In this document: piece by piece, positions 35,206 through 44,179 of the stretch
Position numbering within the stretch: position 1 is the first letter of the stretch
Layout: every line of letters begins with the position of its first letter
Assembly: GCF_025486315.1 (NCBI RefSeq)
Contig: NZ_JAOOPY010000008.1
Span: 124,001 to 188,000, forward strand
Direction of reading: 5' to 3'
Length of the DNA: 64,000 nucleotides
DNA from: Variovorax sp. N23
Lineage (GTDB): Bacteria; Pseudomonadota; Gammaproteobacteria; Burkholderiales; Burkholderiaceae_C
Notes under the pieces: model-generated
Seen by the model: only the letters and a program-made list of their open reading frames with translations
The model's database searches: none
What the model was told of the DNA's origin: nothing
Program-made: the position numbers and the translations under genes

Positions 35206-37248
35206 TCAAGGGATGTTCGAACCGGAGACCTGGAACGGCCCCCCTGGCAGCGCGAAGCTGCCACCGAACTCGTAGGTGCCATTGGTCGCACAGCCGTTCG
35301 GCGGCTGGCACGCCTTGCCGCTGCCCTGGTTGGTCCAGAAGACCACGGGGCCATAGCGGTAGTTGGACAGCTGCTTCCCGCCGTAATCCGCCACGGACAG
35401 GACATAGGACTCGGTGCCGTGGTTCTCGGCATCTTCGGCGGCGATGGGGTCCACCAGCCGCGTGTCGGTCAACGGGTTGGCACGGGCAACGCCACTGTTG
35501 AAGTCGGCGCCAAACTGCACCCAGTCGATCCGACGGTCGCCGCGCGACGTGACGATGACCTCCCGCGCGAAGCCTTGCGTGTAGACCTTGGTGCTGTCGT
35601 GCGGCTTGGCGTAGGCGATGTGGGTCGGGTTGCGGCCGACGGTCACGCCGCCCTTGCGCACGATTTCCGAGGCCGCGCCGCCGCCGGAGGGCGTCAGGTA
35701 GTTGCCGAGGTCGTAGATGTGCAATTGGCCTTCCTGCGTGGCGATGAAGGCGCGCCGCGGGCCGTCGTTGGGCCGCACGCTGACGGCCGTCGGCCGGTTG
35801 TCCAGGTCGATCGTCTTGATGACCGTCGGCTTCTGCGACGCCACTGCGTCGAAGGTGTAGGGCCACTGGCCGGCGCCGGCGCCGCGGCTGGCGATCATCG
35901 CGTTGAAGTCGGACTGGTTGCCACCGAAGTACTTCTCGCGGTAGTAGCTGAACAGCGGGCGCAGGTCGACGAAGGCGGCCCGCTTCTCCGACTTGGAAAC
36001 GACCACGGCCACACCGGCCCGTGCGTAGGCGGCGCTGTTGACGCCCGAGTAGAAGCTCGTGCGGTTGCTCTGGTCCGTCAGCGGCAGCGCGTAGTAGTTC
36101 TGGAGGTTGTTGGTTCCCGGCGCGAAGGTGCGGTTGTAGTCCTCGAACGCGATGCCCGTGGAGGCCGAGATCTCGGTGGGTGCACGCAGGTTGTCGGGAA
36201 GATCGACGTAGCCGAGCACCTTCATGTAGGCCGTGTTGCCCAGGTTGGGCAACCCGGGGTAGACGTTGCCCCACTCGCCCCAGTGGTTGTACCAGCCCGA
36301 CGGATTGTCGGGGTTGCAGCCGTTGCAGAGGCCCGCCAGCGCAACGACAGCGATCTGGCCCTTCAGGTTGACCGTGTCCCAGACCGTGACCAGTGCGAAC
36401 TCGTTGCTGCCGGTGACGGCGATGGCGGTGGGCACCTTGCCCGCCGCCAGCTGGACCGTGGTGCGGTTCGACGCGGTGTTGCTGCCCGTGGTGCCGATCA
36501 GCCCGCTCTGGAACACCATCAGGCTGTTCGTGCACCAGCCGGAACGGCCGTAGCAGCGGCCGACGGCCACCGGCTCGCGCGCACCGAGCCCCTGGGCGAG
36601 ATAGCTGACGGCCGCGCTGTCGTTGACCCCATTGCTGTACTCGACCGTCCAGCTCGGCTCGGGCTTCTGGGCGAAGGTGTTGTGGGCCATGTTGATGGCC
36701 TGCAGGTTCGAGATGCCCACGTTGGTCGCCGGCGCGTCGGCGATGTAGGCCGTGTGCACGATCGCCGACGAATAGTCACCGGGGTCGGTCTGCAGGGGGC
36801 CGCCGACCTGCCAGGTGCCGCAGTAACCGCCCTGATTGGCGGGAACACAGCTCCGGGTGCCGCCGGAATTGCGAATGGAGATCGGGTCGTAGGACTGGTC
36901 GCCACGCGTTCCCCAGGTTGGAAGCCCGCTGTTGCCGGACGTTCCATAGCTGGCCGACGAGGGCCCGTACCGGTATTCGATCCCGGCCGCCTTGCTGAAC
37001 TGCAGGGCCGTCTCGCGGTAGGCACTGGGCACCACGTTGACGGCGCTGTCCACGACATCGTTCTGAAGCGGGACGGTGCCCGTGGCGCCGCCGGCCCCGC
37101 TTCCGCTGTCGGCCTGCGTCGTGCTGGCGAGACTGCTGCTGCCCGAAGCCGTCGTACCGGTTCCGCCACCGCCACCACCGCCGCAGCCGACCAACGCCGC
37201 CGTCAAAACGAGCGACATCGCGAATTTATTTTCAGTAACCGTGAACAA
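35206..37248 (-). CDS. Unrecognised secreted or lipoprotein-like protein with Gly-rich N-terminus
   Basis: A protein of about 680 residues. I choose TTG at 37248 because AGAGGA lies eight bases upstream; the ATG at 37218 has no ribosome site. The N-terminus is a short hydrophobic stretch M-S-L-V-L-T-A-A-L-V-G-C followed by a run of seven glycines, like a lipoprotein with a flexible linker. The body is rich in Gly, Ser, Asn, Thr and Tyr, with repeated G-N/T-x-x-T-A-I-A-V-T-type strands and several Cys pairs (C-N-G-C, C-G-T-W). This suggests an extracellular beta-propeller. Two late segments resemble beta-propeller repeats (R-P-T-A-V-S-V-R-P; N-P-T-H-I-A-Y-A). I do not recognise the family and assign no function. 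Confidence 0.7.
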   Translation of the reverse strand: MFTVTENKFAMSLVLTAALVGCGGGGGGGTGTTASGSSSLASTTQADSGSGAGGATGTVPLQNDVVDSAVNVVPSAYRETALQFSKAAGIEYRYGPSSASYGTSGNSGLPTWGTRGDQSYDPISIRNSGGTRSCVPANQGGYCGTWQVGGPLQTDPGDYSSAIVHTAYIADAPATNVGISNLQAINMAHNTFAQKPEPSWTVEYSNGVNDSAAVSYLAQGLGAREPVAVGRCYGRSGWCTNSLMVFQSGLIGTTGSNTASNRTTVQLAAGKVPTAIAVTGSNEFALVTVWDTVNLKGQIAVVALAGLCNGCNPDNPSGWYNHWGEWGNVYPGLPNLGNTAYMKVLGYVDLPDNLRAPTEISASTGIAFEDYNRTFAPGTNNLQNYYALPLTDQSNRTSFYSGVNSAAYARAGVAVVVSKSEKRAAFVDLRPLFSYYREKYFGGNQSDFNAMIASRGAGAGQWPYTFDAVASQKPTVIKTIDLDNRPTAVSVRPNDGPRRAFIATQEGQLHIYDLGNYLTPSGGGAASEIVRKGGVTVGRNPTHIAYAKPHDSTKVYTQGFAREVIVTSRGDRRIDWVQFGADFNSGVARANPLTDTRLVDPIAAEDAENHGTESYVLSVADYGGKQLSNYRYGPVVFWTNQGSGKACQPPNGCATNGTYEFGGSFALPGGPFQVSGSNIP

Positions 37249-37384
37249 TGTAGGAATCCTCTGATTGACAGTGGCGCGTTTGTACCTTTTTGGTCTAACG
37301 ACGGGAACTCTTCTTTCAATTCTTTGCTCGCGTCGGCAGAGATGCCACACTGTGCAGTTACAAAACGGCAGTATGGTTACAGCA

Positions 37385-38770
37385 ATGGATACTTCCTTCT
37401 ACATAGCCCGGCGCAATCGTCTTGCAGCAACTATCGGGCCCGGCGGCATCGCCATCATTCCGACGGCGCCGGAGCGGCCACGCAACCGCGACAGTGACTA
37501 CCTCTACCGTCACGACAGCTACTTCTATTACCTGACGGGTTTCACCGAGCCCAATGCCTGGCTGGTGCTCACCGGCAGCGGCCACGCCACCCTGTTCTGC
37601 GCGCCCAAGGATCTCGAGCGCGAGATCTGGGACGGCCACCGGCTCGGCCCCGAGGCGGCGCCGGAGGCCCTGGGCGTCGACGCGGCCCGCCCCGTCACCG
37701 AACTCGACACCCAACTGCCCCGGCTGCTGGAGAACACCACCGCCGTCTGGTACCCCTTTGCCACGCACAAGGGCCTGGAGTCGCGCATCGACGGCTGGCT
37801 GTCGTCGGTCCGCGCGCGCGTGCGCTTCGGTGCGATGTGCCCCGACCAGCAGCGCGACCTGTGCGGCCCGCTGGACGAGATGCGGCTGGTGAAGGACGCG
37901 CACGAGCTCGACATCATCCGGCGCGCCGGCAAGATCAGCGCCGGCGCCCACGTGCGCGCCATGCAGGCCTCAGCCCGCATGCTGCGCGAGGGCCGCGACT
38001 TGCGCGAATACCACCTCGACGCCGAACTGCTGCACGAATTCCGCATGGGCGGCTCGCAGTACCCGGCCTACCCGTCGATCGTCGCCGCCGGTGCCAACGC
38101 CTGCGTGCTGCACTACCACGCGGACGTGGCGCCGGTGCGCCCCGGCGAGCTGGTGCTGATCGACGCCGGCTGCGAACTCGACGGCTACGCCAGCGACATC
38201 ACCCGCACCTTCCCGGCCGACGGTAAATTCACCGGCCCGCAGCGCACGCTGTACGACATCGTGCTGGCCAGCCAGGTCGCCGCCGTGGCCGCGACCAAGG
38301 CCGGCAACCGTTTCAACGACCCGCACGAGGCCGCCGTGAAAGTGCTCGCGCAGGGCATGCTCGACGTCGGCCTGCTCGACGCCAACAAGGTCGGCAGCCT
38401 CGAGGACGTGATCGAGCAGCGCGCCTACTTCCCTTTCTACATGCACCGCACCGGCCACTGGATGGGCATGGACGTGCACGACTGCGGCAGCTACGTCGAG
38501 CCCACGCAGCAGGGCGAGGTGAGCGAGCGCAAGGACCCGCTCAGCGGCGAGACCATCAAGAACCGCCCCAGCCGCATCCTGCACCCGGGCATGGTGCTGA
38601 CCATCGAACCCGGCCTCTACGTGCGGCCGGGCGAGGGCGTGCCGGCGCAGTTCCACCACATCGGCATCCGCATCGAGGACGACGCGATCGTCACCGCGGA
38701 CGGGTGCGAGTTGACCACGCGCGACGTGCCGGTGAAGGCGGACGAGATCGAGGCGCTGATGCGCGAATGA
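37385..38770 (+). CDS. pepP: Xaa-Pro aminopeptidase (aminopeptidase P)
   Basis: A protein of 461 residues from ATG 37385; ATG 37373 is equally possible and neither has a clear ribosome site. It has an N-terminal aminopeptidase P domain (F-Y-I-A-R-R-N-R-L-A, then Y-L-T-G-F-T-E-P-N-A) and a C-terminal pita-bread catalytic domain. The dinuclear Mn ligands are seen in L-I-D-A-G and D-I-T-R-T-F-P, G-H-W-M-G-M-D-V-H-D, T-I-E-P-G-L-Y and I-R-I-E-D-D. It removes N-terminal residues preceding proline. Divergent from the Gly-rich secreted protein; the spacer is unusually AT-rich. Confidence 0.93.
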   Translation: MDTSFYIARRNRLAATIGPGGIAIIPTAPERPRNRDSDYLYRHDSYFYYLTGFTEPNAWLVLTGSGHATLFCAPKDLEREIWDGHRLGPEAAPEALGVDAARPVTELDTQLPRLLENTTAVWYPFATHKGLESRIDGWLSSVRARVRFGAMCPDQQRDLCGPLDEMRLVKDAHELDIIRRAGKISAGAHVRAMQASARMLREGRDLREYHLDAELLHEFRMGGSQYPAYPSIVAAGANACVLHYHADVAPVRPGELVLIDAGCELDGYASDITRTFPADGKFTGPQRTLYDIVLASQVAAVAATKAGNRFNDPHEAAVKVLAQGMLDVGLLDANKVGSLEDVIEQRAYFPFYMHRTGHWMGMDVHDCGSYVEPTQQGEVSERKDPLSGETIKNRPSRILHPGMVLTIEPGLYVRPGEGVPAQFHHIGIRIEDDAIVTADGCELTTRDVPVKADEIEALMRE

Positions 38771-38822
38771 GGCCGGATCGGCGTGGCCAATGCGTCGCAT
38801 GGCCCGGCAGCGGGTCCTTGGG

Positions 38823-39311
38823 CTACGCGAAGGGCCAGAACGCGAGGGCCGGCTTGTTCACCATCAGATAGAACACGGCGACCATCGCCACGAAGGCCGG
38901 GTAGCCGAGCCGTTCCCAGCGACGCTGGTAGCGCGCGTACGACGGCGGCAGCGGTACACCATCACGCTGTGCCTGTGCGGCCATCGCCGCCATGCGGATC
39001 TGCAGCCACACCACAGGCAACCAGCAGGCACCCGTCAGCACGAACAGCCCCATCGACAGCGCGAGCCACGGCGTGGACATCGGCCAGCCCGCCATGTGCG
39101 CCAGCGCGAAGCCGGTGAGCGGCTGCAGGATGACCGTGGGCGTCGTGAACCACCAGTCGGCCCGCACCACCAGCCGGCTCACCACCGCCTGCGCGGGCAC
39201 GCTGCCGCTGCGGTTGGCGAAGAACATGTAGAAGGCCGACCCCAGACCGGTGCCGACCATCAGCACGCTGGAGAGGATGTGCAGCCACTTGAGGATCAGG
39301 TAGGTGTTCAT
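38823..39311 (-). CDS. DUF2269-like integral membrane protein
   Basis: A protein of 162 residues with four predicted membrane segments, starting K-W-L-H-I-L-S-S-V-L-M-V-G-T-G-L-G (a haem- or metal-suggestive His-containing first helix common in DUF2269 proteins). It is the last gene of the eight-gene minus-strand operon, and its ATG overlaps the stop of the DoxX-like gene. Function unknown; proteins of this type are often encoded with small redox membrane proteins. Confidence 0.75.
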   Translation of the reverse strand: MNTYLILKWLHILSSVLMVGTGLGSAFYMFFANRSGSVPAQAVVSRLVVRADWWFTTPTVILQPLTGFALAHMAGWPMSTPWLALSMGLFVLTGACWLPVVWLQIRMAAMAAQAQRDGVPLPPSYARYQRRWERLGYPAFVAMVAVFYLMVNKPALAFWPFA

Positions 39312-39688
39312 GGCGTTGCGCGTCGGATCAGATGCCAGAGCACGGCGGCGATGGGCAGGTTCTTGAGCAGCGGGCCCAGCGGATGCAGCCACAGGCTGGG
39401 CTGGAGCGCGGTCGCCGCCAGCGTCATCGCCGCCATCAGCGCCAGGGCGGCGACGTAGCTCGTGCGGCCTGGCCATCGCCACAGCGCGACGCCCACGAGA
39501 AGGTCGGCCACGGCGCTGCCGACGATGAGCCCTTGCACCAGCCAGGCTGGCGACGCCACGCCGGCATCGGCGAGCACCTGGCGGCTCTGTCCGTTCAGTT
39601 CGACGAGGCTGACGGCGGCGGTCGTCAACCAGACGGCGACCAGGCTGAGGCGCAGGAGGCGGTCATCGTCGGGGCCTCGATGTGTCAT
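39308..39688 (-). CDS. DoxX-like small membrane protein
   Basis: A protein of 126 residues with four hydrophobic helices and an E-L-N-G motif after the first. The layout is that of DoxX-like proteins often encoded beside, or fused to, NAD(P)-binding oxidoreductases. Here the ATG overlaps the stop of the saccharopine-dehydrogenase-like gene (ATGA), matching that association, and its own stop overlaps the DUF2269 gene. Probably an inner-membrane redox-associated protein. Confidence 0.7.
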   Translation of the reverse strand: MTHRGPDDDRLLRLSLVAVWLTTAAVSLVELNGQSRQVLADAGVASPAWLVQGLIVGSAVADLLVGVALWRWPGRTSYVAALALMAAMTLAATALQPSLWLHPLGPLLKNLPIAAVLWHLIRRATP

Positions 39689-40797
39689 CGCGAAGCTTCG
39701 TCGACCACGACGGTCACCATGCCCCAACGCGCGAACTCGGGGTCGAATTCCGACAGGGCGAGCAGACCGGCGCAGGCTTGCGCGCCGAGAGGCAGCGCAC
39801 CGCCGCGCCCGAGGCGGCGGGCCAGCAGGATCGCTGCCATGCACGGGATCTCGGGGCCGTGGTTGTCGTCCGCGGCGATGTGCCACGCGCGGCGTGCGGC
39901 CGCGCCTTGTGCATCGATGCCTTCGACGCGCACCACCATGCCGCCGAGCGCAGTACCGAACGCATCGAACACACCGCCCGTGGCATGCAGCAGTGCGGCG
40001 AGCCGGTGCGGAGCCGGCAGCAGGCCGATGCGGCGCAGGAACGCCAGGAAGGCGAAGGCCTGCTGCGTGAAGCCGACTTCGAGCGCGGCCCGGAACATCA
40101 CCGACTGCACGCCGGCATAGCGCGCCGGGAAGAGCTCGAGATCGGGGATGTCGCACAGCGCACCGCGCCGCGGCTTCATGCGCGCGAACGCGACCTTCGT
40201 CGGTCGCGCCCAGCCGAGGCGCTCGACCCATCGGCCGTTCTGCCAGATGCGGATCGGCGCGCCGCAGTAGGCGAGCACGCCGGCCAACGTCGCTTCGCCG
40301 CGCGGCGCGCCTTGCGCCGGCGCGATGCAGATGTCGATGCGGCGGATGTCTCTCCAGCCGGCCGTGAGGTGGTCCACCACCGCCGACGACAGCGCCGGCA
40401 CGGTGCTGGCGCCGCTGACCGCCACGCGCCCCGCGTTGCGGAAGGTGGCGTCGAGCGCAGTCGGAAAATCGCAGACGAAGCGCCGGCCATCGGCCAGGTC
40501 GATGTAGTGCGCGCACGCCGCCGCGGCGGCGTGCGGCACGCGGTAATCCTGGTCCTGGAACGGACCCGCGGTGTGGATGACGAGCTCGGCGCCGACATCG
40601 CGGAGCGACTGCGCCAGGTCCGACGACTGCACGTCGATGCGCATGCCGCGCGCGCCGCCGCCCAGCGACTGGGCGAACGACGTCGCCCGATCGAGGTCGC
40701 GCCCCCCGACGACCAGTTCGATGCCCGCATCCTGCGCCAGCGCACGGCAGATGCGCGCGCCGAAGTTGCCGTAGCCGCCGAGCACCAGTGTCTTCAT
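39685..40797 (-). CDS. Saccharopine dehydrogenase-like NAD(P)-binding protein
   Basis: A protein of 370 residues. The N-terminal Rossmann motif is L-V-L-G-G-Y-G-N-F-G, followed by G-G-R-D-L (adenosine-ribose binding). The middle has H-T-A-G-P-F-Q-D and Y-I-D-L-A-D-G, typical of saccharopine dehydrogenase family proteins of unassigned substrate. It follows the flavoenzyme gene with an ATGA overlap and precedes the DoxX-like gene. It may reduce or oxidise the product of the flavoenzyme; a role in lysine biosynthesis is unlikely in this context. Confidence 0.82.
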   Translation of the reverse strand: MKTLVLGGYGNFGARICRALAQDAGIELVVGGRDLDRATSFAQSLGGGARGMRIDVQSSDLAQSLRDVGAELVIHTAGPFQDQDYRVPHAAAAACAHYIDLADGRRFVCDFPTALDATFRNAGRVAVSGASTVPALSSAVVDHLTAGWRDIRRIDICIAPAQGAPRGEATLAGVLAYCGAPIRIWQNGRWVERLGWARPTKVAFARMKPRRGALCDIPDLELFPARYAGVQSVMFRAALEVGFTQQAFAFLAFLRRIGLLPAPHRLAALLHATGGVFDAFGTALGGMVVRVEGIDAQGAAARRAWHIAADDNHGPEIPCMAAILLARRLGRGGALPLGAQACAGLLALSEFDPEFARWGMVTVVVDEASR

Positions 40798-42377
40798 GTC
40801 GATGCGATTCCGGCCAGGTGCCCGCGCGTGAACGCCTCCTCGAAGATCGAATAGCCCGACCAGTCGGCGTGCGCGAACGCGAGCCGGCCGGCCACCACGG
40901 TGCCCTCGTTGCCGAGTTGCGCACGCAGCCCCGGCGTCGGGATCGCCATCGCATGGCCGTAGCGCGTGATGTCGATGCGCGTGGCGCGCTCGGCGATGTC
41001 GGGGTGTGGCACCGACAGCTCGGCCAGCAACGCATCGCGCCAGGCGGACCAGGGCTGGTCGAGCAGTTGGCGGCGGCCGTCGGCGCCGTCGAAGGCGCTC
41101 GGGCCGAGCGGGCGGTACCAGGTCAGCACGGTCGCGCGCGGGGTCGGGTCGAGCGTCTGGTGGCGCGCGTCGACGTAGCCCAGGCCGCGCGTGCCGTAGA
41201 CCACGTTGTCCCAGCTCGGCGCGGCGCCCGGGCGGTCGGCCAGCGGGGCATCGAGATGCACGTTCGCCACCAGCCAGGGCGCGTACTGCAAGGCAGCCGC
41301 CGCTCGGCGCAACGGCTCGGGCGGGTTCTCGACCACGCGTGCGGCGATGAAGACCGGCAGCGCGACGATGCAGCGTTCGGCCTGCCAGCGCACCAGTGCC
41401 TTCGTCGATGCATCGAACACGTCGACCTCGACGCCATCGCGCGCCTGGGCGATGCGGGTGACGACCTGGCCGGTGCGCAGCCGCTCGCCCAGCGGCGCGG
41501 CGAGGCGCTGCGCTAGCCAGCCGTTGCCTTCGGGCCAGGTCAGCACCGCATCGCGATCGGCGTTGTCGTCCCCTGGGGCATGGAAGCCGTGGCGGCTCGC
41601 GAAGTAGTGGATGCCGGCCCAGGCCGACACCTGCGCGAGACCGGCGCCGTAGTCGTCGCGGCAGCAGTACTCGAGGTACCAGCGCAGGTGCGCATCACCC
41701 AGGCCCTCGGCATCGAGCCAGTGGCCGAAGGTCATGCTGTCGAGCGCGAGCGATGCCGGTGTGGAAGGCGCACGCAGCGAGGGAATCGCGAAGCGCGCAG
41801 CGTGCTGCAGTTCGTCGACGCGCTGCGCGAAGCGGCGGTACTGCGCCAGCGTGCCGGCGCCGACGCCCTGCACCGGCAGCAGACCGTCGTGCCATTCGCC
41901 CTGGAAGAAGAGCCGTTCCTGCGGGCTGTGGCACAGGTGGCGCTCGTCGTATTCCCAGCGGCCGGCCAAGCGCCGCCGCAGGCCGAGTTCTTCGAGCAGG
42001 TCCTGCACCTCGTGCGCGTCGTCCCCCGGCACCGGCAGGTAGTGCGCGCCGAGCGGGCAGGCGATGCCTTCGACCGCCCCGCCGCGGCTGTTGCCGCCGG
42101 CCGTGTCTTCCAGTTCGAGCAGCACGAAGTCGTCGACACCGCGGGTACGCAGGGCCCGCGCAGCCGCGAGGCCCGCGACGCCGCCGCCGGCGATCAGCAC
42201 GCGCGTGCGCCGCACGGCCGACGGCGCACCGGCACGCCAGGCGCCGTCGCGCAACGCATGGCCGCGCGCGACGTCGATGCCGGTGAAGCCGCCTGTGATG
42301 GCGCGCGGTGCATCGCAACCCGACAGCGCCAAGGCGCCGGCGCCCAGGGCGCTGCCGATGAATGCGCGGCGCTGCAT
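40794..42377 (-). CDS. Exported FAD-dependent amine-oxidase-like flavoprotein
   Basis: A protein of 527 residues. The N-terminus combines a Tat motif (Q-R-R-A-F-I-G) with a lipobox (A-L-S-G-C-D, Cys21). Asp at +2 predicts retention at the outer face of the inner membrane. The FAD Rossmann motif is V-L-I-A-G-G-G-V-A-G-L-A-A-A (about residues 59-72), and a second FAD segment G-T-V-V-A-G-R-L-A-F-A-H lies near the C-terminus. It resembles flavin amine oxidases/desaturases. The gene starts two bases after the aminopropyltransferase stop, so a polyamine-type substrate is plausible but unproven. Confidence 0.82.
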   Translation of the reverse strand: MQRRAFIGSALGAGALALSGCDAPRAITGGFTGIDVARGHALRDGAWRAGAPSAVRRTRVLIAGGGVAGLAAARALRTRGVDDFVLLELEDTAGGNSRGGAVEGIACPLGAHYLPVPGDDAHEVQDLLEELGLRRRLAGRWEYDERHLCHSPQERLFFQGEWHDGLLPVQGVGAGTLAQYRRFAQRVDELQHAARFAIPSLRAPSTPASLALDSMTFGHWLDAEGLGDAHLRWYLEYCCRDDYGAGLAQVSAWAGIHYFASRHGFHAPGDDNADRDAVLTWPEGNGWLAQRLAAPLGERLRTGQVVTRIAQARDGVEVDVFDASTKALVRWQAERCIVALPVFIAARVVENPPEPLRRAAAALQYAPWLVANVHLDAPLADRPGAAPSWDNVVYGTRGLGYVDARHQTLDPTPRATVLTWYRPLGPSAFDGADGRRQLLDQPWSAWRDALLAELSVPHPDIAERATRIDITRYGHAMAIPTPGLRAQLGNEGTVVAGRLAFAHADWSGYSIFEEAFTRGHLAGIAST

Positions 42378-42379
42378 CG

Positions 42380-43915
42380 TCAATGCCCCGAGACCTTGCC
42401 CCACTCGCGCTCGTAGGTCGTGACCAGCGTCTGGTTCGACAGCCGGTTCACCTCGGCCGGCACGCGCGCCATGTCGAGCGGGAAGTCGAACATCAGCGGC
42501 AGCGTGGGCAGCGACAGGTAGCGCAGGCCGGCCGGCAGCGCCTCGGGCCGGCGGTAGGGCCGATGGCTCGCGATGACGAAGCCCCATTCACCAAAGCTCG
42601 GGACGTGTACGTGGTACGGCGTGGCCGTGAGGCCGACCGATTCGATGGTGGTCGCCACCGTCCAGAAGCTCTGGCGCGCGATCAGGGGCGACGTGGTCTG
42701 CACCACCGCGTAGCCGCTCGCCGCCAGGCGCTTGTCGAGCAACGCATAGAAGGAGTTGGTGTAGAGCTTGCCGATGGCGAAATTCGTGGGGTCCGGAAAG
42801 TCCACGACGATCACGTCATAGGCGTCATCGCCTTCCTGCAGCCACTGGAACGCATCGGTGTTGACGATCTTCAGCTTGGGCGACTTCAGCGACCCGCCGT
42901 TGAGCGCCGCGAGCGTCTCGTGCTCGGCGAACAGCCGCGTCATGTTCGGGTCGAGCTCGACCAGCGTGACCGACTCGACCGACGGGTACTTGAGGATCTC
43001 GCGCACCGCCATGCCGTCGCCGCCGCCGAGCACCGCCACCTTCTTCGGCGCGCCGTGCGCCGCCATCACCGGGTGCACCAGCGCCTCGTGGTAGCGGTAC
43101 TCGTCGCGCTCGGCGAACTGCAGGTTGCCGTTGAGGAACAGCCGATGACCCGCACCGCCGCGCGTCACCACGATGCGCTGGTAGGGCGACGTGGCGCTGA
43201 AGACGATGCGGTCCTGGTAGAACTTGTCTTCGGCCAGCGTCGTGATCCGGTCGGCGAAGACGAAGCCCGCGATCAGCACGGCCAACGTGAGCACGCACGC
43301 CGCAAAGTGTGCGCCGAACTGCCGCAGCTCATGCCGGAACATCCACAGCGCCCACAGCGCGACGGCCGCGTTCATGAAGCCGAACAGCAGGCCGGTGCGG
43401 ATCATCCCGAGCTGCGGCACCAGGATCAGCGGGAAGGCGACCGACACCGCCAGCGCACCGAGGTAGTCGAAGGTCAGCACCTGCGAGACCAGGTCCTTCA
43501 GCGCCGTGTTGCGCTTGAGGATACGCATGACCAGCGGAATCTCCAGGCCGACCAGCGTGCCCACCACGATCACCAGGCCGTAGAGCAGCAGCCGGAAGGC
43601 GCCGGGGATGTAGGCGTTGGCGATGAAGAGCAGCGTCGGCAGCGTGCCGCCAACGAGCGCGACCAGCAGCTCGATGCGCAGGAAGTGCGCCGGCAGCTGC
43701 CGCTCGAAGTAGCGCGAGAGCCACGAGCCCACGCCCATGGCGAAGAGGTAGGTGCCGATGATGGTGCTGAACTGCAGCACCGAATCGCCGAGCAGGTAGG
43801 AGCTCAGCGCCGCCGCGCTCAGTTCGTAGACCAGCCCGCAGGCGGCCACGACGAAGACGCTGGCGAGGAGGGCGATCTCGACGGGCTGCGGGCCGCGCGC
43901 CGCGGGGGCCGGCAC
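42380..43915 (-). CDS. Membrane-embedded polyamine aminopropyltransferase (spermidine synthase-like)
   Basis: A protein of about 511 residues. The N-terminal 220 residues hold about seven membrane helices. The C-terminal half is a spermidine-synthase domain with G-G-G-D-G-M-A-V-R-E-I-L (dcSAM binding), V-E-L-D-P-N-M and V-V-D-F-P-D-P-T. The last differs from the D-x-x-D-P-x-G-P of classical SpeE, so the acceptor amine may differ. No ATG fits; GTG 43915 is proposed, with TTG 43921 (overlapping the DUF350 stop) as alternative. Such multi-TM synthases recur with DUF350 and DUF4178 genes, as here. dcSAM could come from SpeH (33998). Confidence 0.85.
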   Translation of the reverse strand: MPAPAARGPQPVEIALLASVFVVAACGLVYELSAAALSSYLLGDSVLQFSTIIGTYLFAMGVGSWLSRYFERQLPAHFLRIELLVALVGGTLPTLLFIANAYIPGAFRLLLYGLVIVVGTLVGLEIPLVMRILKRNTALKDLVSQVLTFDYLGALAVSVAFPLILVPQLGMIRTGLLFGFMNAAVALWALWMFRHELRQFGAHFAACVLTLAVLIAGFVFADRITTLAEDKFYQDRIVFSATSPYQRIVVTRGGAGHRLFLNGNLQFAERDEYRYHEALVHPVMAAHGAPKKVAVLGGGDGMAVREILKYPSVESVTLVELDPNMTRLFAEHETLAALNGGSLKSPKLKIVNTDAFQWLQEGDDAYDVIVVDFPDPTNFAIGKLYTNSFYALLDKRLAASGYAVVQTTSPLIARQSFWTVATTIESVGLTATPYHVHVPSFGEWGFVIASHRPYRRPEALPAGLRYLSLPTLPLMFDFPLDMARVPAEVNRLSNQTLVTTYEREWGKVSGH

Positions 43916-43917
43916 GC

Positions 43918-44139
43918 TCAATGGATCGCGGCGGCCACGATGATCGAGATGCCCAGGCACATCGCCGCGACCACCATCCCGAGCGCGCGGTTCTGCTTCT
44001 CGATGATCTCCCGCCAGAGGTCATAGGGCGTGAGCTTGTCGATGATCAGGAAGGTGACCCAGAAGATCAGCACGCCGATGATGGCGTAGAGCATCGAGCC
44101 GAGAAGCGCGGCGGGCCGCAGCCATTCAATTCCCATCAT
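43918..44139 (-). CDS. DUF350 (YjfL-like) membrane protein
   Basis: A protein of 73 residues with two membrane helices, shorter than typical DUF350 proteins, which carry two such units. The loop D-K-L-T-P-Y-D-L-W-R-E-I is the conserved DUF350 feature. A perfect AGGAGG lies five bases before ATG 44139. In E. coli the DUF350 protein YjfL is encoded with a PspA paralogue and a glutathionylspermidine-synthase-like enzyme. Here it lies between a zinc-ribbon protein and an aminopropyltransferase, pointing to the same kind of membrane/polyamine system. Confidence 0.88.
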   Translation of the reverse strand: MMGIEWLRPAALLGSMLYAIIGVLIFWVTFLIIDKLTPYDLWREIIEKQNRALGMVVAAMCLGISIIVAAAIH

Positions 44140-44179
44140 GAGAACCTCCTGAAGAAAAGGGTGTGTGAAAGGGCGCCGG

